From the NCBI GenBank assembly GCA_913055685.1, contig CAJXKC010000005.1, positions 18,946 through 82,945 on the forward strand: DNA of 64,000 bases, read 5' to 3'. A program made the translations under genes and the position numbers. Position 1 is the first letter of the stretch, and each line of letters starts with the position of its first letter. Below, piece by piece: positions 7,418 to 17,010 of this stretch. Source of the stretch: an uncultured Flavobacteriales bacterium (GTDB lineage: Bacteria > Bacteroidota > Bacteroidia > Flavobacteriales > Schleiferiaceae). The notes under the pieces are model-generated. The model was not told where the DNA came from, did not search any database, and worked only from the letters and a program-made list of their open reading frames with translations.

Positions 7418-8650
7418 TTAGATCCCTTCTGGAATCTTGGCGCAAAAGGCGTGGCTTCCATTCTGAAAATACATTAAACGGGTCTCTGGGTCAATGGTAA
7501 CCTTACTTCTAACCTCCCTATTGTAAAACCGAGGGTCACCTTTAGTGGTAAATAATATTGCCCCAGACTTGGCTTCGACTATATAAATAGCGGATGAGGT
7601 CGTGATGTAATAATTTCCTTCAAATTCCTCCACGTCCCCGCCACTATTACCTTCATCTAAAATGGACCTATGACCTAAATACCCGGTATTCTTCTTTATA
7701 TACAATAACTCTGGAGCATCCCCTTTTAGAACTAGGCTATCCCCATGCTGCCAGAATAGACCCACATCCATATTAGCCGAATTGATCATCGACACCATAC
7801 CTTGGAAATCGGTATCCCAGAGTACATTGCCATTTTGGAGATCTAAAGCAAAAATTCGTTTATTAACCATAGCATAAACCCTGTTTTGATCCACCTGCAA
7901 AACAGAGCCACCTGAGACTAATTCATAATCAGTATTCCGCCATAAGAGGCTGTCTGCACTAAGATTGTAGGCGAAGATATCCGTTCTACTTCTAGACCAC
8001 TTAGAACTACGATTCTTCCACACTACCACTTCATCGCCGTTGGCCATTTCGCCAAAATTAATACCATCAAAACGGGGTGTATAACCATCGGTACTCGTAA
8101 AAGCAAAAACAGTATCCCATTGATTAGACTCAGGTCTGGTTCTTACCACGGCAGCACTAGCTTTATTATTAAAGATAACTCCGGTGTATACAAAGTCGTC
8201 GCTTAGATAAATCTTTGGGCCTACCGCTTGGAACTTCTCGGACCATTGGGTTTTTCTAGTATTTAAGTTTATACAATCAATGGAGGTGATGCTAGAAAGA
8301 ATCAGATAGCCATCCAGAGTTTGCGCGGTTTCATCGGTGTAAACCCATGGACCCTCGATGTAATCTGACCAGGTATCTATAATTTGCCCAGTACTTTTAT
8401 TCATAAATAAGACGGGGGCTCCTTTTCCCAAATAGGTGGTACTGGTACTGAATACCACCATAGAATCGTGAATACAGGGATCCATTCCCAGTCCTCCCGT
8501 CGTATTAGGATTTGCAACTATGGGTGTTTCCCAGATTATTTCTAATCCCATTGCACTAGATTCTGGCCCCGCCACTGCAGGTTCTCCCTTCTTGCAAGCG
8601 AAGGGAATACTGAGAGCAAATAAGAGCTTAAGTAGATTAGCGAATTTCAT
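7418..8650 (-). CDS. PQQ-like beta-propeller lipoprotein, paralogue 2
   Basis: 410-residue exported protein. The start MKFANLLKLLFALSIPFACKK gives a lipoprotein-type signal with Cys19. The frame extends upstream to 8725, but those codons overlap the end of the preceding paralogue's sequence and are unlikely to be used. The mature part has repeated blades of the PQQ/BamB-like kind, recognisable in RIFALDLQNGNVLWDTDF, YIKKNTGYLG and IYIVEAKSGAILFT. Such propellers bind partners or ligands at the cell surface or periplasm; none of the visible features shows a cofactor site. It sits in a tandem array of three paralogues behind a secreted lipase-like gene, which suggests surface proteins amplified by duplication. 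Confidence 0.8.
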   Translation of the reverse strand: MKFANLLKLLFALSIPFACKKGEPAVAGPESSAMGLEIIWETPIVANPNTTGGLGMDPCIHDSMVVFSTSTTYLGKGAPVLFMNKSTGQIIDTWSDYIEGPWVYTDETAQTLDGYLILSSITSIDCINLNTRKTQWSEKFQAVGPKIYLSDDFVYTGVIFNNKASAAVVRTRPESNQWDTVFAFTSTDGYTPRFDGINFGEMANGDEVVVWKNRSSKWSRSRTDIFAYNLSADSLLWRNTDYELVSGGSVLQVDQNRVYAMVNKRIFALDLQNGNVLWDTDFQGMVSMINSANMDVGLFWQHGDSLVLKGDAPELLYIKKNTGYLGHRSILDEGNSGGDVEEFEGNYYITTSSAIYIVEAKSGAILFTTKGDPRFYNREVRSKVTIDPETRLMYFQNGSHAFCAKIPEGI

Positions 8651-8697
8651 AATCAGGTCCTTGATACAAAAGCAGAAGCGGTTTTTATGGTTTAGCC

Positions 8698-9918
8698 TTA
8701 GATTCCTTCTGGAATTTTGGCGCAAAAGGCGTGGCGGCCGTTTTGGAAATACATTAATCTAGATTCTGGGTCTATGGTAACACGACTTTTAATATGTCTG
8801 GAATTAAAGCGCGGATCATCTTTGTTAGTAAACAAAATCGTTCCCGACTGGGCCTCCACGATAAACAAGCCAGTCGTTGTGGTGATATAGTAGTTCCCTT
8901 CAAAAGTTTCAATACTATGTGCCGGATTACCCCAAGCCAAATCAGTAGATTGAAGTAAGGATCCTACCTTTTTATTCAAGTACAAAAGTTGTTCCGTATC
9001 ACCTTTTAAAACCAAGGTATCTCCCCTTTGAACTATAATCCCTGCATCCATATTGGCCGAACCTGGATCAGAGACTAAACCCCTAAAATCCCTTTCCCAA
9101 AGTACGCTGCCATCCTGTAAGTCTAGAGCAAACAATTTTTTATGAATCATGCCATAAACGCCCATATCATCAACTTGTAAAACTGCTGCTCCCGAGACTA
9201 CATCCGCGTAGTTAATATGCCAAAGCAAGGTATCAGCACTTAGATTATAGGCGAAAATTTCGGTTCGGTCTCTTGACCACTTTAGACTCCTATTTTTCCA
9301 TACTAGCACTTTATCTCCGTTGGCCATTTCGCCAAAATTTATACCATCAAATTGCGGCTTGTATCCATCGGTACTGGTGTATTTATACAGGGTATCCCAG
9401 CTATTCTGATCTGGCCGCGTACGAATTACTGCAGCACTTGTATTTGCATTAAAAGTGGTACCCGTATAAACATATCCATCATTAAGATAGATATAAGGAC
9501 CAACCATATTAAATCGTTCCGACCATTGGCTCTGCCTAGTTTTGAGATTCAAACAGTCAATCGAGCTTATACTTGATAATATAAGGTAGTCTCCTAAAGC
9601 CTTAGTGGTCTCACCGCGGTAGGTCCAAGGCCCTTCCACATAATCAGACCAACTGTCAACTATTTGCCCCGTGTGTTTATTCATAAAGAGCACGGGAGCC
9701 CCCTTGCCTAGGTAATTATTATCGGTATTAAAAACTACCAAAGAGTCGTAGATACAGGGGTTCATTCCGAGTGCAAAATGAATTAAAGTATCTTCAACAA
9801 TGGGGCTTTTCCAGATAATTTCTAATTTACTATCCTTAACATCTGGGGTTCCAACTAGCTTCGAGTCTTTTTTGTTACAACTGTGCAACAAAAAAATAAT
9901 CGTAAAAAGAAAATACAT
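8698..9918 (-). CDS. PQQ-like beta-propeller lipoprotein, paralogue 3
   Basis: 406-residue lipoprotein. Start MYFLFTIIFLLHSC at 9918 gives lipobox Cys14 and begins only four bases after the stop of the upstream hydrolase gene, so the two are probably co-transcribed. Blades are visible as KLFALDLQDGSVLWERDF, YLNKKVGSLL and LFIVEAQSGTILFT. It is the most divergent of the three paralogues, and all three end in the same FCAKIPEGI motif. Its position next to the hydrolase suggests it is the ancestral copy from which the other two arose. Function unknown; export to the cell envelope is inferred from the signal. Confidence 0.8.
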   Translation of the reverse strand: MYFLFTIIFLLHSCNKKDSKLVGTPDVKDSKLEIIWKSPIVEDTLIHFALGMNPCIYDSLVVFNTDNNYLGKGAPVLFMNKHTGQIVDSWSDYVEGPWTYRGETTKALGDYLILSSISSIDCLNLKTRQSQWSERFNMVGPYIYLNDGYVYTGTTFNANTSAAVIRTRPDQNSWDTLYKYTSTDGYKPQFDGINFGEMANGDKVLVWKNRSLKWSRDRTEIFAYNLSADTLLWHINYADVVSGAAVLQVDDMGVYGMIHKKLFALDLQDGSVLWERDFRGLVSDPGSANMDAGIIVQRGDTLVLKGDTEQLLYLNKKVGSLLQSTDLAWGNPAHSIETFEGNYYITTTTGLFIVEAQSGTILFTNKDDPRFNSRHIKSRVTIDPESRLMYFQNGRHAFCAKIPEGI

Positions 9919-9922
9919 CTTT

Positions 9923-11506
9923 CTACTTTCTAGAAATAATAAAATTCGGTCCATGTCTTCCTTCAAATAAATCACTTAATCCTGTTCTAGTTTCGGAGGA
10001 ATTACGCTCCTGCATGTGATTAGTCTCAGCCATTCTAACTGTCTTATAAACGCCTGGATAACCAGTTTGCGATGACTTTGTTACCACTCCATCATTTTCC
10101 TCTTCAATTATTACGTGTCCGATAACCGTACTAACTGAGCAAATAGAATCCAATGAACTCGGACAATTACCTGGGTTTAATATCCGTGTCCTAGAGAATT
10201 GATAAGTACCCTTAGGCCCAGATTGACTATAACAGTCACAATAATAACCGTCGATAAAAGTGGAATCCCTTCGAGCACCAATTATCCGCTTCCAGGTAGT
10301 GTTTGCGGTAGCCAACCAATGTGCAGCTGAATCATAAAACTCCGCTTTTTGCCGAGGCTCCTTACCAGGATATCTAAAACCCAAAAGAACAAAAGCAACA
10401 GGGCCACTAACCATTTCAGCTAAATTCAGCTCATTTTTTTCTGCTGTTAAATGCTCATTTTTCTTTGCAATGAAATCATTAATACGATTATTCACCTTTC
10501 TTGGCATTTGATCGTCTGAATCAAGGTAAAAGGGCGAATCAGGTAAAAATGCTCCGAATTTTGCACTATCTACTTCGTAGGTCATTGAATTTAAAGTCCT
10601 CCATAATACAGGTTCTTTCTCTACACCATAAAAATTTACTACCTCAATATTATCATTAGCAGCAATTGAGTCTAATACAATTAATTCAGGGGCTCCAACT
10701 TTATAATGTTTTGCGATTTCCTTTCGAATAGAGCTAACTAATATTGGCAGAACATTAGTAGTCAAACCATCACATGCAGATGTAGCAAAGTCATTTATGA
10801 CATCAGGACTTATTATTAAGTCAAGTAAAAAAATGGAATCTGTAAATTCTGTGATTTCAGCCCTCGACATTACCCTACATCCTTTATTAATCCACTTTTG
10901 TGCTCTACCATTGGAACTGTTATTAATAACCATAGCGCCTTTATGTGGGCTGCCGAAAGTGACGAGACCTTTGAAAAGTTCTGGTACATGAATCAAGGGG
11001 TCGGTGTTAAAATATGCTCTGCGCAAGGCTCTAGCCATTATACCACCCTGACTGTGTGCAATTACGAATGCTTCTTGCCGACTTAAATGGGAAAAATTGG
11101 AACTTTTTACGTGTTGATCTAATTTATTACCGTAGTCAGTGGCAGCATTAAATATATCAGATGTCTCGGAATCATTATAATCCAAGTTTACTGAAAATGC
11201 TTTTCGTTCCTTGTAATTTGGCAATTTTCTAACACCTTGGTCTCTTGTGGCGTGCACGACCCCTTGCCAGGACTCGACTCCGCCCGCCAAACCATGTATC
11301 CAATACACCATTTTATAACCGGTATCATTGGGGTTACCTGCCGATCCAGAGCCGGTCCAGCCGCCGTAGGATCCTAAACTGTCGCCCACCCCAAGGCCGC
11401 TTTCGACGCTGTCGATTACCAAAGAATCGGTCGCGAAAATTTCGGTCTGCGCACTGAGGCTAAGACCAATCATTATTGTGAATAGTAGATATGTTAATTT
11501 TTTCAT
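9923..11506 (-). CDS. Secreted lipase-like alpha/beta hydrolase
   Basis: 527-residue protein with a clear signal peptide (MKKLTYLLFTIMIGLSLSAQ). The segment VYWIHGLAGG (about 68-75) is the oxyanion-hole region and VIAHSQGGIMAR carries the nucleophile elbow with Ser152, as in triacylglycerol lipases and related esterases. FGSPHKG follows, as often seen in this family. The C-terminal 200 residues have several cysteines (CDCYSQSG, NCPSSLDSICS) that may form disulfides outside the cell. No type IX sorting domain is visible at the end. The beta-propeller lipoprotein gene starts four bases after its stop, so the two products may act together at the surface. Substrate unknown. Confidence 0.8.
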   Translation of the reverse strand: MKKLTYLLFTIMIGLSLSAQTEIFATDSLVIDSVESGLGVGDSLGSYGGWTGSGSAGNPNDTGYKMVYWIHGLAGGVESWQGVVHATRDQGVRKLPNYKERKAFSVNLDYNDSETSDIFNAATDYGNKLDQHVKSSNFSHLSRQEAFVIAHSQGGIMARALRRAYFNTDPLIHVPELFKGLVTFGSPHKGAMVINNSSNGRAQKWINKGCRVMSRAEITEFTDSIFLLDLIISPDVINDFATSACDGLTTNVLPILVSSIRKEIAKHYKVGAPELIVLDSIAANDNIEVVNFYGVEKEPVLWRTLNSMTYEVDSAKFGAFLPDSPFYLDSDDQMPRKVNNRINDFIAKKNEHLTAEKNELNLAEMVSGPVAFVLLGFRYPGKEPRQKAEFYDSAAHWLATANTTWKRIIGARRDSTFIDGYYCDCYSQSGPKGTYQFSRTRILNPGNCPSSLDSICSVSTVIGHVIIEEENDGVVTKSSQTGYPGVYKTVRMAETNHMQERNSSETRTGLSDLFEGRHGPNFIISRK

Positions 11507-11532
11507 GACAATAGTATTTTGTAGCCCTAGGC

Positions 11533-12597
11533 CTAGTTAATCTTCTGAATGGTTTCGGTATATACACCCTGATTGGTACTCACAATCAGGATTAAGGGTC
11601 CATTGGGATAGCTCGACCCATTGAGGGCGATCATCCCTTCATTGATGCTGGGATTCATATGGCTTTGAACAATGTTCCCCATATGATCGCGCACCTGTAC
11701 CATCGAAACTTGGGCTTCGGGTATGCCTACTAAAACTATTTCGTAATCACCTTGGACCGGACTCGGGTAGACTTCCAAATGAGCCTGATCAGTATACTTT
11801 TCAATTTCCCCGTTGATGTCCTCAATCACGTGATTGGAGAAAACCTTGGTTTCTACGAAGGTTACCGGGTGACTCAGACGCTGATTGGTTCTCCGCTCCT
11901 TGCTCCATACCTCCACATAGCCATAAGGGGCGAAAAGGGTGTATTTAATATGACTTTCAATGAAAGTACTATCCTCGGTAAAACTGGAGATGATCTCTAA
12001 ATCCTTTGGCCGGATTTCTACATACGAGTTTCCCTTGGTGAGCTTAAAGGCATTATCGGGCAATTCATAAAAGGTAGCGCCATTATTCTCGGCTTCGGAA
12101 ACAAAATCGGAATGCTTATTAGGGAAAAATAGCATCACCGGCTGAAATCCTTCGGTGAGGTAAAAGCTGCTCAGGGCATCTGAGTTTAATTGCTCTACAT
12201 CATTATTGGGGAAATAATAAACTTGGGCGCCGCTTGAGTCAAAGCCAAAACTCCCGGTCGGTGTAACTAATTGCAAATCGGGAGTAGACATCCAGGCTTC
12301 CAATTCGAAGCTCTTTTTATTTATAATCTGGAAATACTGCTCCTTGGCACTATTAATACCCACGCAGACCTCCTTCTTACGCTCCTCTATTTGCAAAAGG
12401 TCACGTTCACTCCAATCAATCTGATCGATAGTCGTACCAGCGGGCAACTCTGCATGCTTGTACTCCTCCACCTCATACCGATACCTGGCCTCGGTACTGT
12501 CATTAATGGGATTAAAAATATTCTGGGATTGCGCGGCAAAGGCAAGCAGCGCGAAGGCGGCTAGCCATAGGGCCCGCCGAACTACTAAATGTTTCAT
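11533..12597 (-). CDS. Secreted protein with type IX secretion (type A) sorting domain
   Basis: 354 residues with an N-terminal signal ending around AFAAQSQ and a C-terminal segment from about residue 277 (LEVYPSPVQGDYEIVLVG ... GPLILIVS ... TETIQKIN) typical of the T9SS type A sorting domain, which directs proteins across the outer membrane and is then removed. The central part has no recognised domain; it is beta-rich and polar. It precedes the hydrolase gene by 27 bases on the same strand, so they may form one unit. Function unknown. Confidence 0.8.
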   Translation of the reverse strand: MKHLVVRRALWLAAFALLAFAAQSQNIFNPINDSTEARYRYEVEEYKHAELPAGTTIDQIDWSERDLLQIEERKKEVCVGINSAKEQYFQIINKKSFELEAWMSTPDLQLVTPTGSFGFDSSGAQVYYFPNNDVEQLNSDALSSFYLTEGFQPVMLFFPNKHSDFVSEAENNGATFYELPDNAFKLTKGNSYVEIRPKDLEIISSFTEDSTFIESHIKYTLFAPYGYVEVWSKERRTNQRLSHPVTFVETKVFSNHVIEDINGEIEKYTDQAHLEVYPSPVQGDYEIVLVGIPEAQVSMVQVRDHMGNIVQSHMNPSINEGMIALNGSSYPNGPLILIVSTNQGVYTETIQKIN

Positions 12598-12619
12598 CTG
12601 GTTAAGGTTTTGATTTACC

Positions 12620-12627
12620 CAAACCTA
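12620..12627 (-). promoter_or_regulatory. Candidate -7 element for the T9SS-cargo gene
   Basis: TAGGTTTG on the minus strand, 23 bases upstream of the start codon at 12597, fits TAnnTTTG. A good -33 element at the usual distance is not evident. Confidence 0.4.
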
Positions 12628-12779
12628 GAAAATTTATTGGCAAAAAAGGAATTTTAAACGTTTAAGTGACAGAGAATCAGGGGTTAAGCGCTATAAATCG
12701 AGACTCAAAGTCCTTAATTATAGGTTACTTAAGAAAATTTCTAAGTGAATAAGAGACAGGCACTTATTTTAAGGCTATC

Positions 12780-13961
12780 CTAACGCAAAACCGTCACAAA
12801 ACCACGCTTAATACGCGTCTTGGTCTCCCGCTCGCTCGAGAAGCGATACTCTAAGGTATAGGTATAAACCCCGCTGTGTTCGGCATTGGTGCCGTCCCAG
12901 CCTACCTCCGGACTCAGGGTTTCGAAGACCTTGCGGCCCCATTTATCGAAAATGCGGAGATCGTAATGCTCTAAATATCCATCTACCCCACAAACGGGTA
13001 ATATGCTGAAAACATCATTGCGGTTGTCGCCATTGGGGGTAAAAGCATCGGGGGCATACACCACGCATTCTTCGCAGTTTACCAGCTCTACCAAAATGCT
13101 GTCGGTATAGGTACAAAGACCATTGCTAATACGAGCACTGTAAGTTCCGGGCGCCGTAATAATGAAATTAGGATCGGTGCTGCCATCGCTCCAAAGTACG
13201 TTTATTCCGGGGGCTTTGATGCGTAAATCAATGCGTCCCTCCTGACAAATAATGGTATCCTTAGGCAATTGCGGGAAATCATTCTCTACCACTTCCACGA
13301 AATCCACCATGATATAGGCTTCTTCGGGATTCATTGCATTCTCTAAAGGAACGGCCGTAGTTTCAAAGTCATTGCGGAAATTACCAATGGTAATGTACTT
13401 CTCCCCACCCTGGGCCTTGAAGATGCCGCAAATGGGGGTCCAATAGTTTACCTGAGTAACCGGATTGGTCGCCACTACCTGTGGATCGGCATAAATCACG
13501 CGATCGGGATTAATACTGTCAATCACCGTATCGGTAAACAACATCCCAATATTATTGATGCCATAGGCCTCACGGGTCTGATTGTTATTACGGGGACGTA
13601 CGTAGAATGTCGCACGGTAATATTTCCCAGAATCCAAAGGACGCATCAGTTCCCCATGTAAATATTCACGGTAAAATACCAAACCGGTGATATTGCGGCC
13701 AAAGACGCGGATCCCGGCAAATCCTTCACCGTCGAAGGCTAAACTATTATTGGTAGCCGAGTCACTGCCCGGGAATGCACAGGGGTGGTAGTAATCCGGA
13801 CTCCCAGCATAATAATCCCAAGGGGCTACATAGCTGTTAAAACCCTGACTAGTATCAATAGGACAGTCCCCTTGATTCTCAAAGCTTGGATTACGAACTA
13901 AATTCTGAGCCGATAAAGATCCGAGGCTCATTAAAAACACAAGTAGTGTAAGTCTTTTCAT
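12780..13961 (-). CDS. Secreted protein with gliding motility-associated C-terminal domain
   Basis: 393 residues. Signal peptide MKRLTLLVFLMSLGSLSAQ; then an N-terminal beta-sandwich-like region starting NLVRNPSFENQGDCP, found in many Bacteroidota surface proteins. A short Ig-like stretch (DTIICQEGRIDLRIKAPG ... SNGLCTYTDSI, about 238-290) follows. The last 95 residues (VYAPDAFTPNGDNRNDVF ... FDKWGRKVFET ... GVYTYTLEY) are the CHU_C/gliding-associated C-terminal domain, a type B sorting signal of the type IX secretion system. It is probably a cell-surface adhesin or carbohydrate-binding protein; the ligand cannot be read from the sequence. Confidence 0.85.
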   Translation of the reverse strand: MKRLTLLVFLMSLGSLSAQNLVRNPSFENQGDCPIDTSQGFNSYVAPWDYYAGSPDYYHPCAFPGSDSATNNSLAFDGEGFAGIRVFGRNITGLVFYREYLHGELMRPLDSGKYYRATFYVRPRNNNQTREAYGINNIGMLFTDTVIDSINPDRVIYADPQVVATNPVTQVNYWTPICGIFKAQGGEKYITIGNFRNDFETTAVPLENAMNPEEAYIMVDFVEVVENDFPQLPKDTIICQEGRIDLRIKAPGINVLWSDGSTDPNFIITAPGTYSARISNGLCTYTDSILVELVNCEECVVYAPDAFTPNGDNRNDVFSILPVCGVDGYLEHYDLRIFDKWGRKVFETLSPEVGWDGTNAEHSGVYTYTLEYRFSSERETKTRIKRGFVTVLR

Positions 13962-14180
13962 AGACGCTCCCTCAATTGAGGCAAATTTCTAAGAATGGCT
14001 AAAATATAAAAAGCCAGCATTATTATAGGGGATGAGGGAATTATTAAACGAAATTTTTGGGGCTTTATTTAAATTTTATTTTTTACCCTTTTTAAAAAAG
14101 GGTGAAAATCTTTTTTCTTTTTTCCCGCTTTGATCCGGCCTTCGGATTAGTAGTTCTAAGATTTATCTTGATTCTTTTGT

Positions 14181-14692
14181 GCCCTTAGGCCGGGCAGGCC
14201 ATTTTCCCGCTTTTTTTTCTTGATAAAAAAAAGCTTCAAAAAAAATCAAGCCCAGCCAAGGCCTTTGCCTCCCTTTGGTCGGCACCGTGGACCACCAATT
14301 TCGCTTATTTATAAAATGAGTTCCGCCTTCTTCGTTTGATTATATCACCATAGTGCAATCCTCATTCCGGCGGCCACCTAAGGCTGCGCCTGGGCCCCTG
14401 TCACCCGCAAGCATCCATCTAAAAACAAAATTGTTGTTACCAAACTAATTTGCATGAAAGATTTCGACTGTACTAGAAACATCATCGAAGGCGGGACCGG
14501 CATAGCCTTTCGACCCGTAAAATTTAAGCTAGGGAGCGTTTAAGAAAGAAACGCTGTTTGAGGCCCTGGTTTACCAGGCCGAGTTCGTTTCTTTCCAGCG
14601 AGAAAGCGTAAAATTTGAGGGAGAAAGGCAAGCCTTGACTTTTGGTTACTTTTGGTCAAGCAAAAGTAACAAGGCCCGCCCGGCCATAGGGC
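14181..14692. mobile_element. Non-coding element with terminal inverted repeats, copy 1
   Basis: About 512 bp between GCCCTTAGGCCGGGCAGGCC and its inverted counterpart GGCCCGCCCGGCCATAGGGC. The inside contains CCGCTTTTTTTTCTTGAT and its complement AAAAAAATCAAGCC, the block TTCCGGCGGCCACC, and a segment GAAACGCTGTTTGAG near 14548 with the hairpin GGCCCTGGTTTACCAGGCC (14570-14588) inserted. A close second copy lies at 16134-16764, a third full element with diverged interior at 51532-52188 and a fragment at 21706-21965. No transposase is encoded, so it resembles a MITE. The rest of 13962-14778 holds no gene. Confidence 0.7.
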
Positions 14693-14778
14693 AAAAAAAT
14701 CTATCACATAAGGATAATAACTTATCCGAAGACCTATCCAAAGAAAAAATAAAAAAAAGGCCCTGTCCCGTCTTGGGA

Positions 14779-15906
14779 CTAAAAGATCTTTTTAAAAACC
14801 CTTTTAAACCGTCCTAAATTAAAAGCATAATAAAAAAACCATGCGGTAGCACTACCAAGCGAAGCGTAACTCCATGCCTCGAAAATAGTATTCTTGAAAT
14901 TCCAAAAGGCTCTCGTTCTGCCCACGGCATGGCGTATATTCGCAAGATCCATGGGTAAAAACCAACGGATGTATTTACCGCCTTCCACGGTAGTTTTAAC
15001 CGGTTTCTCACCCAGGGCCACGCGGATGTAATTATCCATTAATTGGGTGCCGATATAGTCGGAAAGCATAATGGAGCCCCAAACCCGGGGATTGATTTCA
15101 ATCACCTTGGGATTCATCTCGTCATCACACATAAATTCAATCATGGCGATACCTTCCCATTCCAAGGCCGCTAATACTTGCTCACCCAAGGCTTCCATTT
15201 CCGGTTCTACCCGGGCCACCGAAAAGACGGTGACGCCCCCGCTGGGTGGAGAGGTGCGGATGCGTTGATGTCCGTAGTGGGAGATTACTTTTCCGCCTGA
15301 CATAAAATAGAACTCTCCTTTCACCGGTGAGCCGGTGAGCTTTTCTTGCACCACGTGATCGCTCCACTCAAAGTTTTCCAGGCGCTCCAAATCGGCGGGC
15401 TCATTCACATAAAACTGCCCTACGGCACCGCCGCCGTGGCGACGTTTTACCACCACCGGACGAAAATTGGCCTTAAGATCCGGAAAATCTACTTCCTCAT
15501 AAATCCGCGGAGCCGCTAATCCTTTTTGCAATAAAAACTTATTGAGGGCATACTTATCCCGCGCCAATTCAAAATTCGCTCGATGTGGCAAGGTATAATG
15601 CCAGTGCTTATGCTGAGTACGATCCTTATAATTCAAAAACAAACTAATCCCCACCTCCGTCACCGGCATATACACCAGTCGATAGGCCTTAAACTTTTCC
15701 GCCAAGGCATCCATGGTCTCCATAAACACCTCCGGATTCGCATGATTAATCCGATGAACCTTCTTCCCATACACCAAGGACAGACGACCATTATCAAACT
15801 CCGACAACAATATCGCCTGATACCGACTCCGCAAGAAATTATACAAATCAAAGGTCTTGCGCAAATGCGCATCGGGAATTACAAGCAATACATCAGATTG
15901 AGACAT
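14779..15906 (-). CDS. ATP-grasp family carboxylate-amine/thiol ligase
   Basis: 375 residues. The N-terminal 110 residues form a Rossmann-like preATP-grasp domain (DVLLVIPDAHL...). The ATP-grasp core follows with the nucleotide-binding strand RPVVVKRRHGGGAVGQF (about 151-166), VVQEKLTG, and the metal-binding EFMCDDEMNPKVIEINPRVWGS (about 268-290), where Glu and Asn in EINPR coordinate magnesium. These enzymes join a carboxylate to an amine through an acyl-phosphate; substrate unknown. The C-terminus (YASLGSATAWFFYYAFNLGRFKRVFKKIF) is hydrophobic and basic and may attach to the membrane. It stands alone between two copies of a repeat element. Confidence 0.8.
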   Translation of the reverse strand: MSQSDVLLVIPDAHLRKTFDLYNFLRSRYQAILLSEFDNGRLSLVYGKKVHRINHANPEVFMETMDALAEKFKAYRLVYMPVTEVGISLFLNYKDRTQHKHWHYTLPHRANFELARDKYALNKFLLQKGLAAPRIYEEVDFPDLKANFRPVVVKRRHGGGAVGQFYVNEPADLERLENFEWSDHVVQEKLTGSPVKGEFYFMSGGKVISHYGHQRIRTSPPSGGVTVFSVARVEPEMEALGEQVLAALEWEGIAMIEFMCDDEMNPKVIEINPRVWGSIMLSDYIGTQLMDNYIRVALGEKPVKTTVEGGKYIRWFLPMDLANIRHAVGRTRAFWNFKNTIFEAWSYASLGSATAWFFYYAFNLGRFKRVFKKIF

Positions 15907-16133
15907 AGGGGTTTTAGTTTGGAAGGGCTAAGATAATGGACAATTGTATTGGTCGGACGAATTACAAAGATTTGGGATTTTACCGATGTCCACCTAAGCT
16001 GGTTTACCAGGCGGCAGGGCTCTCCGCTTGGAGCGGAGGCGGGGTTTCGCCTGCAGCGAGCGTTCTGCTTACAGCTTATTATTTTGATTGGTCTACGGAT
16101 TAGTAATACCAAGTTTTATCTTAACTCTTTATT

Positions 16134-16764
16134 GCCCTTAGGCCGGGCCGGCCATTTTCCCGCTTTTTTTTCTTGATAAAAAAAAGCTCCAAAAAAAATC
16201 AAGCCCAGCCAAGGCCTTTGCCTCCCTTTGGTCGGCACCGTGGACCACCAATTTCGCTTGTTTATAAATTGAGTTCCACCTTCTTCGTTTGATCACATTA
16301 ATACAGTGCAATCCTCATTCCGGCGGCCACCTAAGGCTGCGCCTGGGCCCCTGTCACCCGCAAACTTCCATCTGTAACCAAAATTAATGCTACCCAACTA
16401 GTTTGCGCGAAAGATCTTCCGCTGTACTAGTATCAACATTGAAGGCGGGACCGGCATAGCCTTTTGACCCGTAAAATTTAAGCTTGGGAGCGATTAAGAA
16501 AGAAACGCTGTTTGAGGCCCTGGTTTACCAGGCCGAGTTCGTTTCTTTCCAGCGATAAAGCGTAAAATTTGAGGGAGAAAGGCAAGCCTTGACTTTTGGT
16601 TACTTTTATTCGAGGCATGTTAATTTTCAATGGAACTCATGAACTCACTCCCTTTGGTCGTTCGGTTGGTCAAGCAACCGAAGAGCGAAGCGATGAGTTC
16701 ACAAACTCCTTTTAAAATTTTAAACTCGTTTGTAAAAGTAACAAGGCCCGCCCGGCCATAGGGC
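16134..16764. mobile_element. Non-coding element with terminal inverted repeats, copy 2
   Basis: About 631 bp, bounded by GCCCTTAGGCCGGGCCGGCC and the inverted GGCCCGCCCGGCCATAGGGC. Most of it matches copy 1 closely, in the same orientation. It differs by roughly 120 bp near 16608-16733 containing GGTCAAGCAACCGAAGAGC and GATGAGTTCACAAACTCC, absent from copy 1 but present in related form in the copies at 21.7 and 51.5 kb. So copy 1 probably carries a deletion. The two copies flank the ATP-grasp gene. Confidence 0.7.
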
Positions 16765-16860
16765 AAAGAGATTTTTAGTACCAGAATAATCACTAATCCG
16801 AAGACCAAATCAAAAAAAGAAATAAAGTTCAGTCCCTGCTTCGAACGCAGTGAGAAAACC

Positions 16861-17003
16861 CTGCTCGCCCCAAGGCGAAACCCTGCTGCGACTGCAAGGA
16901 GTAAACCCTGCTCGCCCCAAGGCGAAACCCCGCTGCGACTGCAAGGAGCAAACCCTGATCGCCCCAAGGCGAAACCCTGCTGCGACTGCAAGGAGCAAAC
17001 CCC
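16861..17003. repeat. Three 47-bp tandem repeats made of two hairpin modules
   Basis: Three units of 47 bp start at about 16861, 16908 and 16955. Each contains CCCTGCTCGCCCCAAGGCGAAA and then a module with CTGCGACTGCAAGGAGC. The same CCCYGCT...AAA bordered hairpins, with different stems, occur at 19630-19690 and 58288-58387. The array ends eight bases before the cysC stop codon. Confidence 0.75.
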
Positions 17004-17010
17004 GCGGTGC

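Noticed and set aside
14181..16764. The two repeat elements flanking the ATP-grasp gene as a composite transposon
   Set aside because: They carry no transposase, are in direct orientation and a third copy lies elsewhere without cargo, so shared mobilisation is not supported.
16861..17003. Possible CRISPR array (three 47-bp units)
   Set aside because: Units are directly adjacent with no unique spacers, and no cas gene is present.
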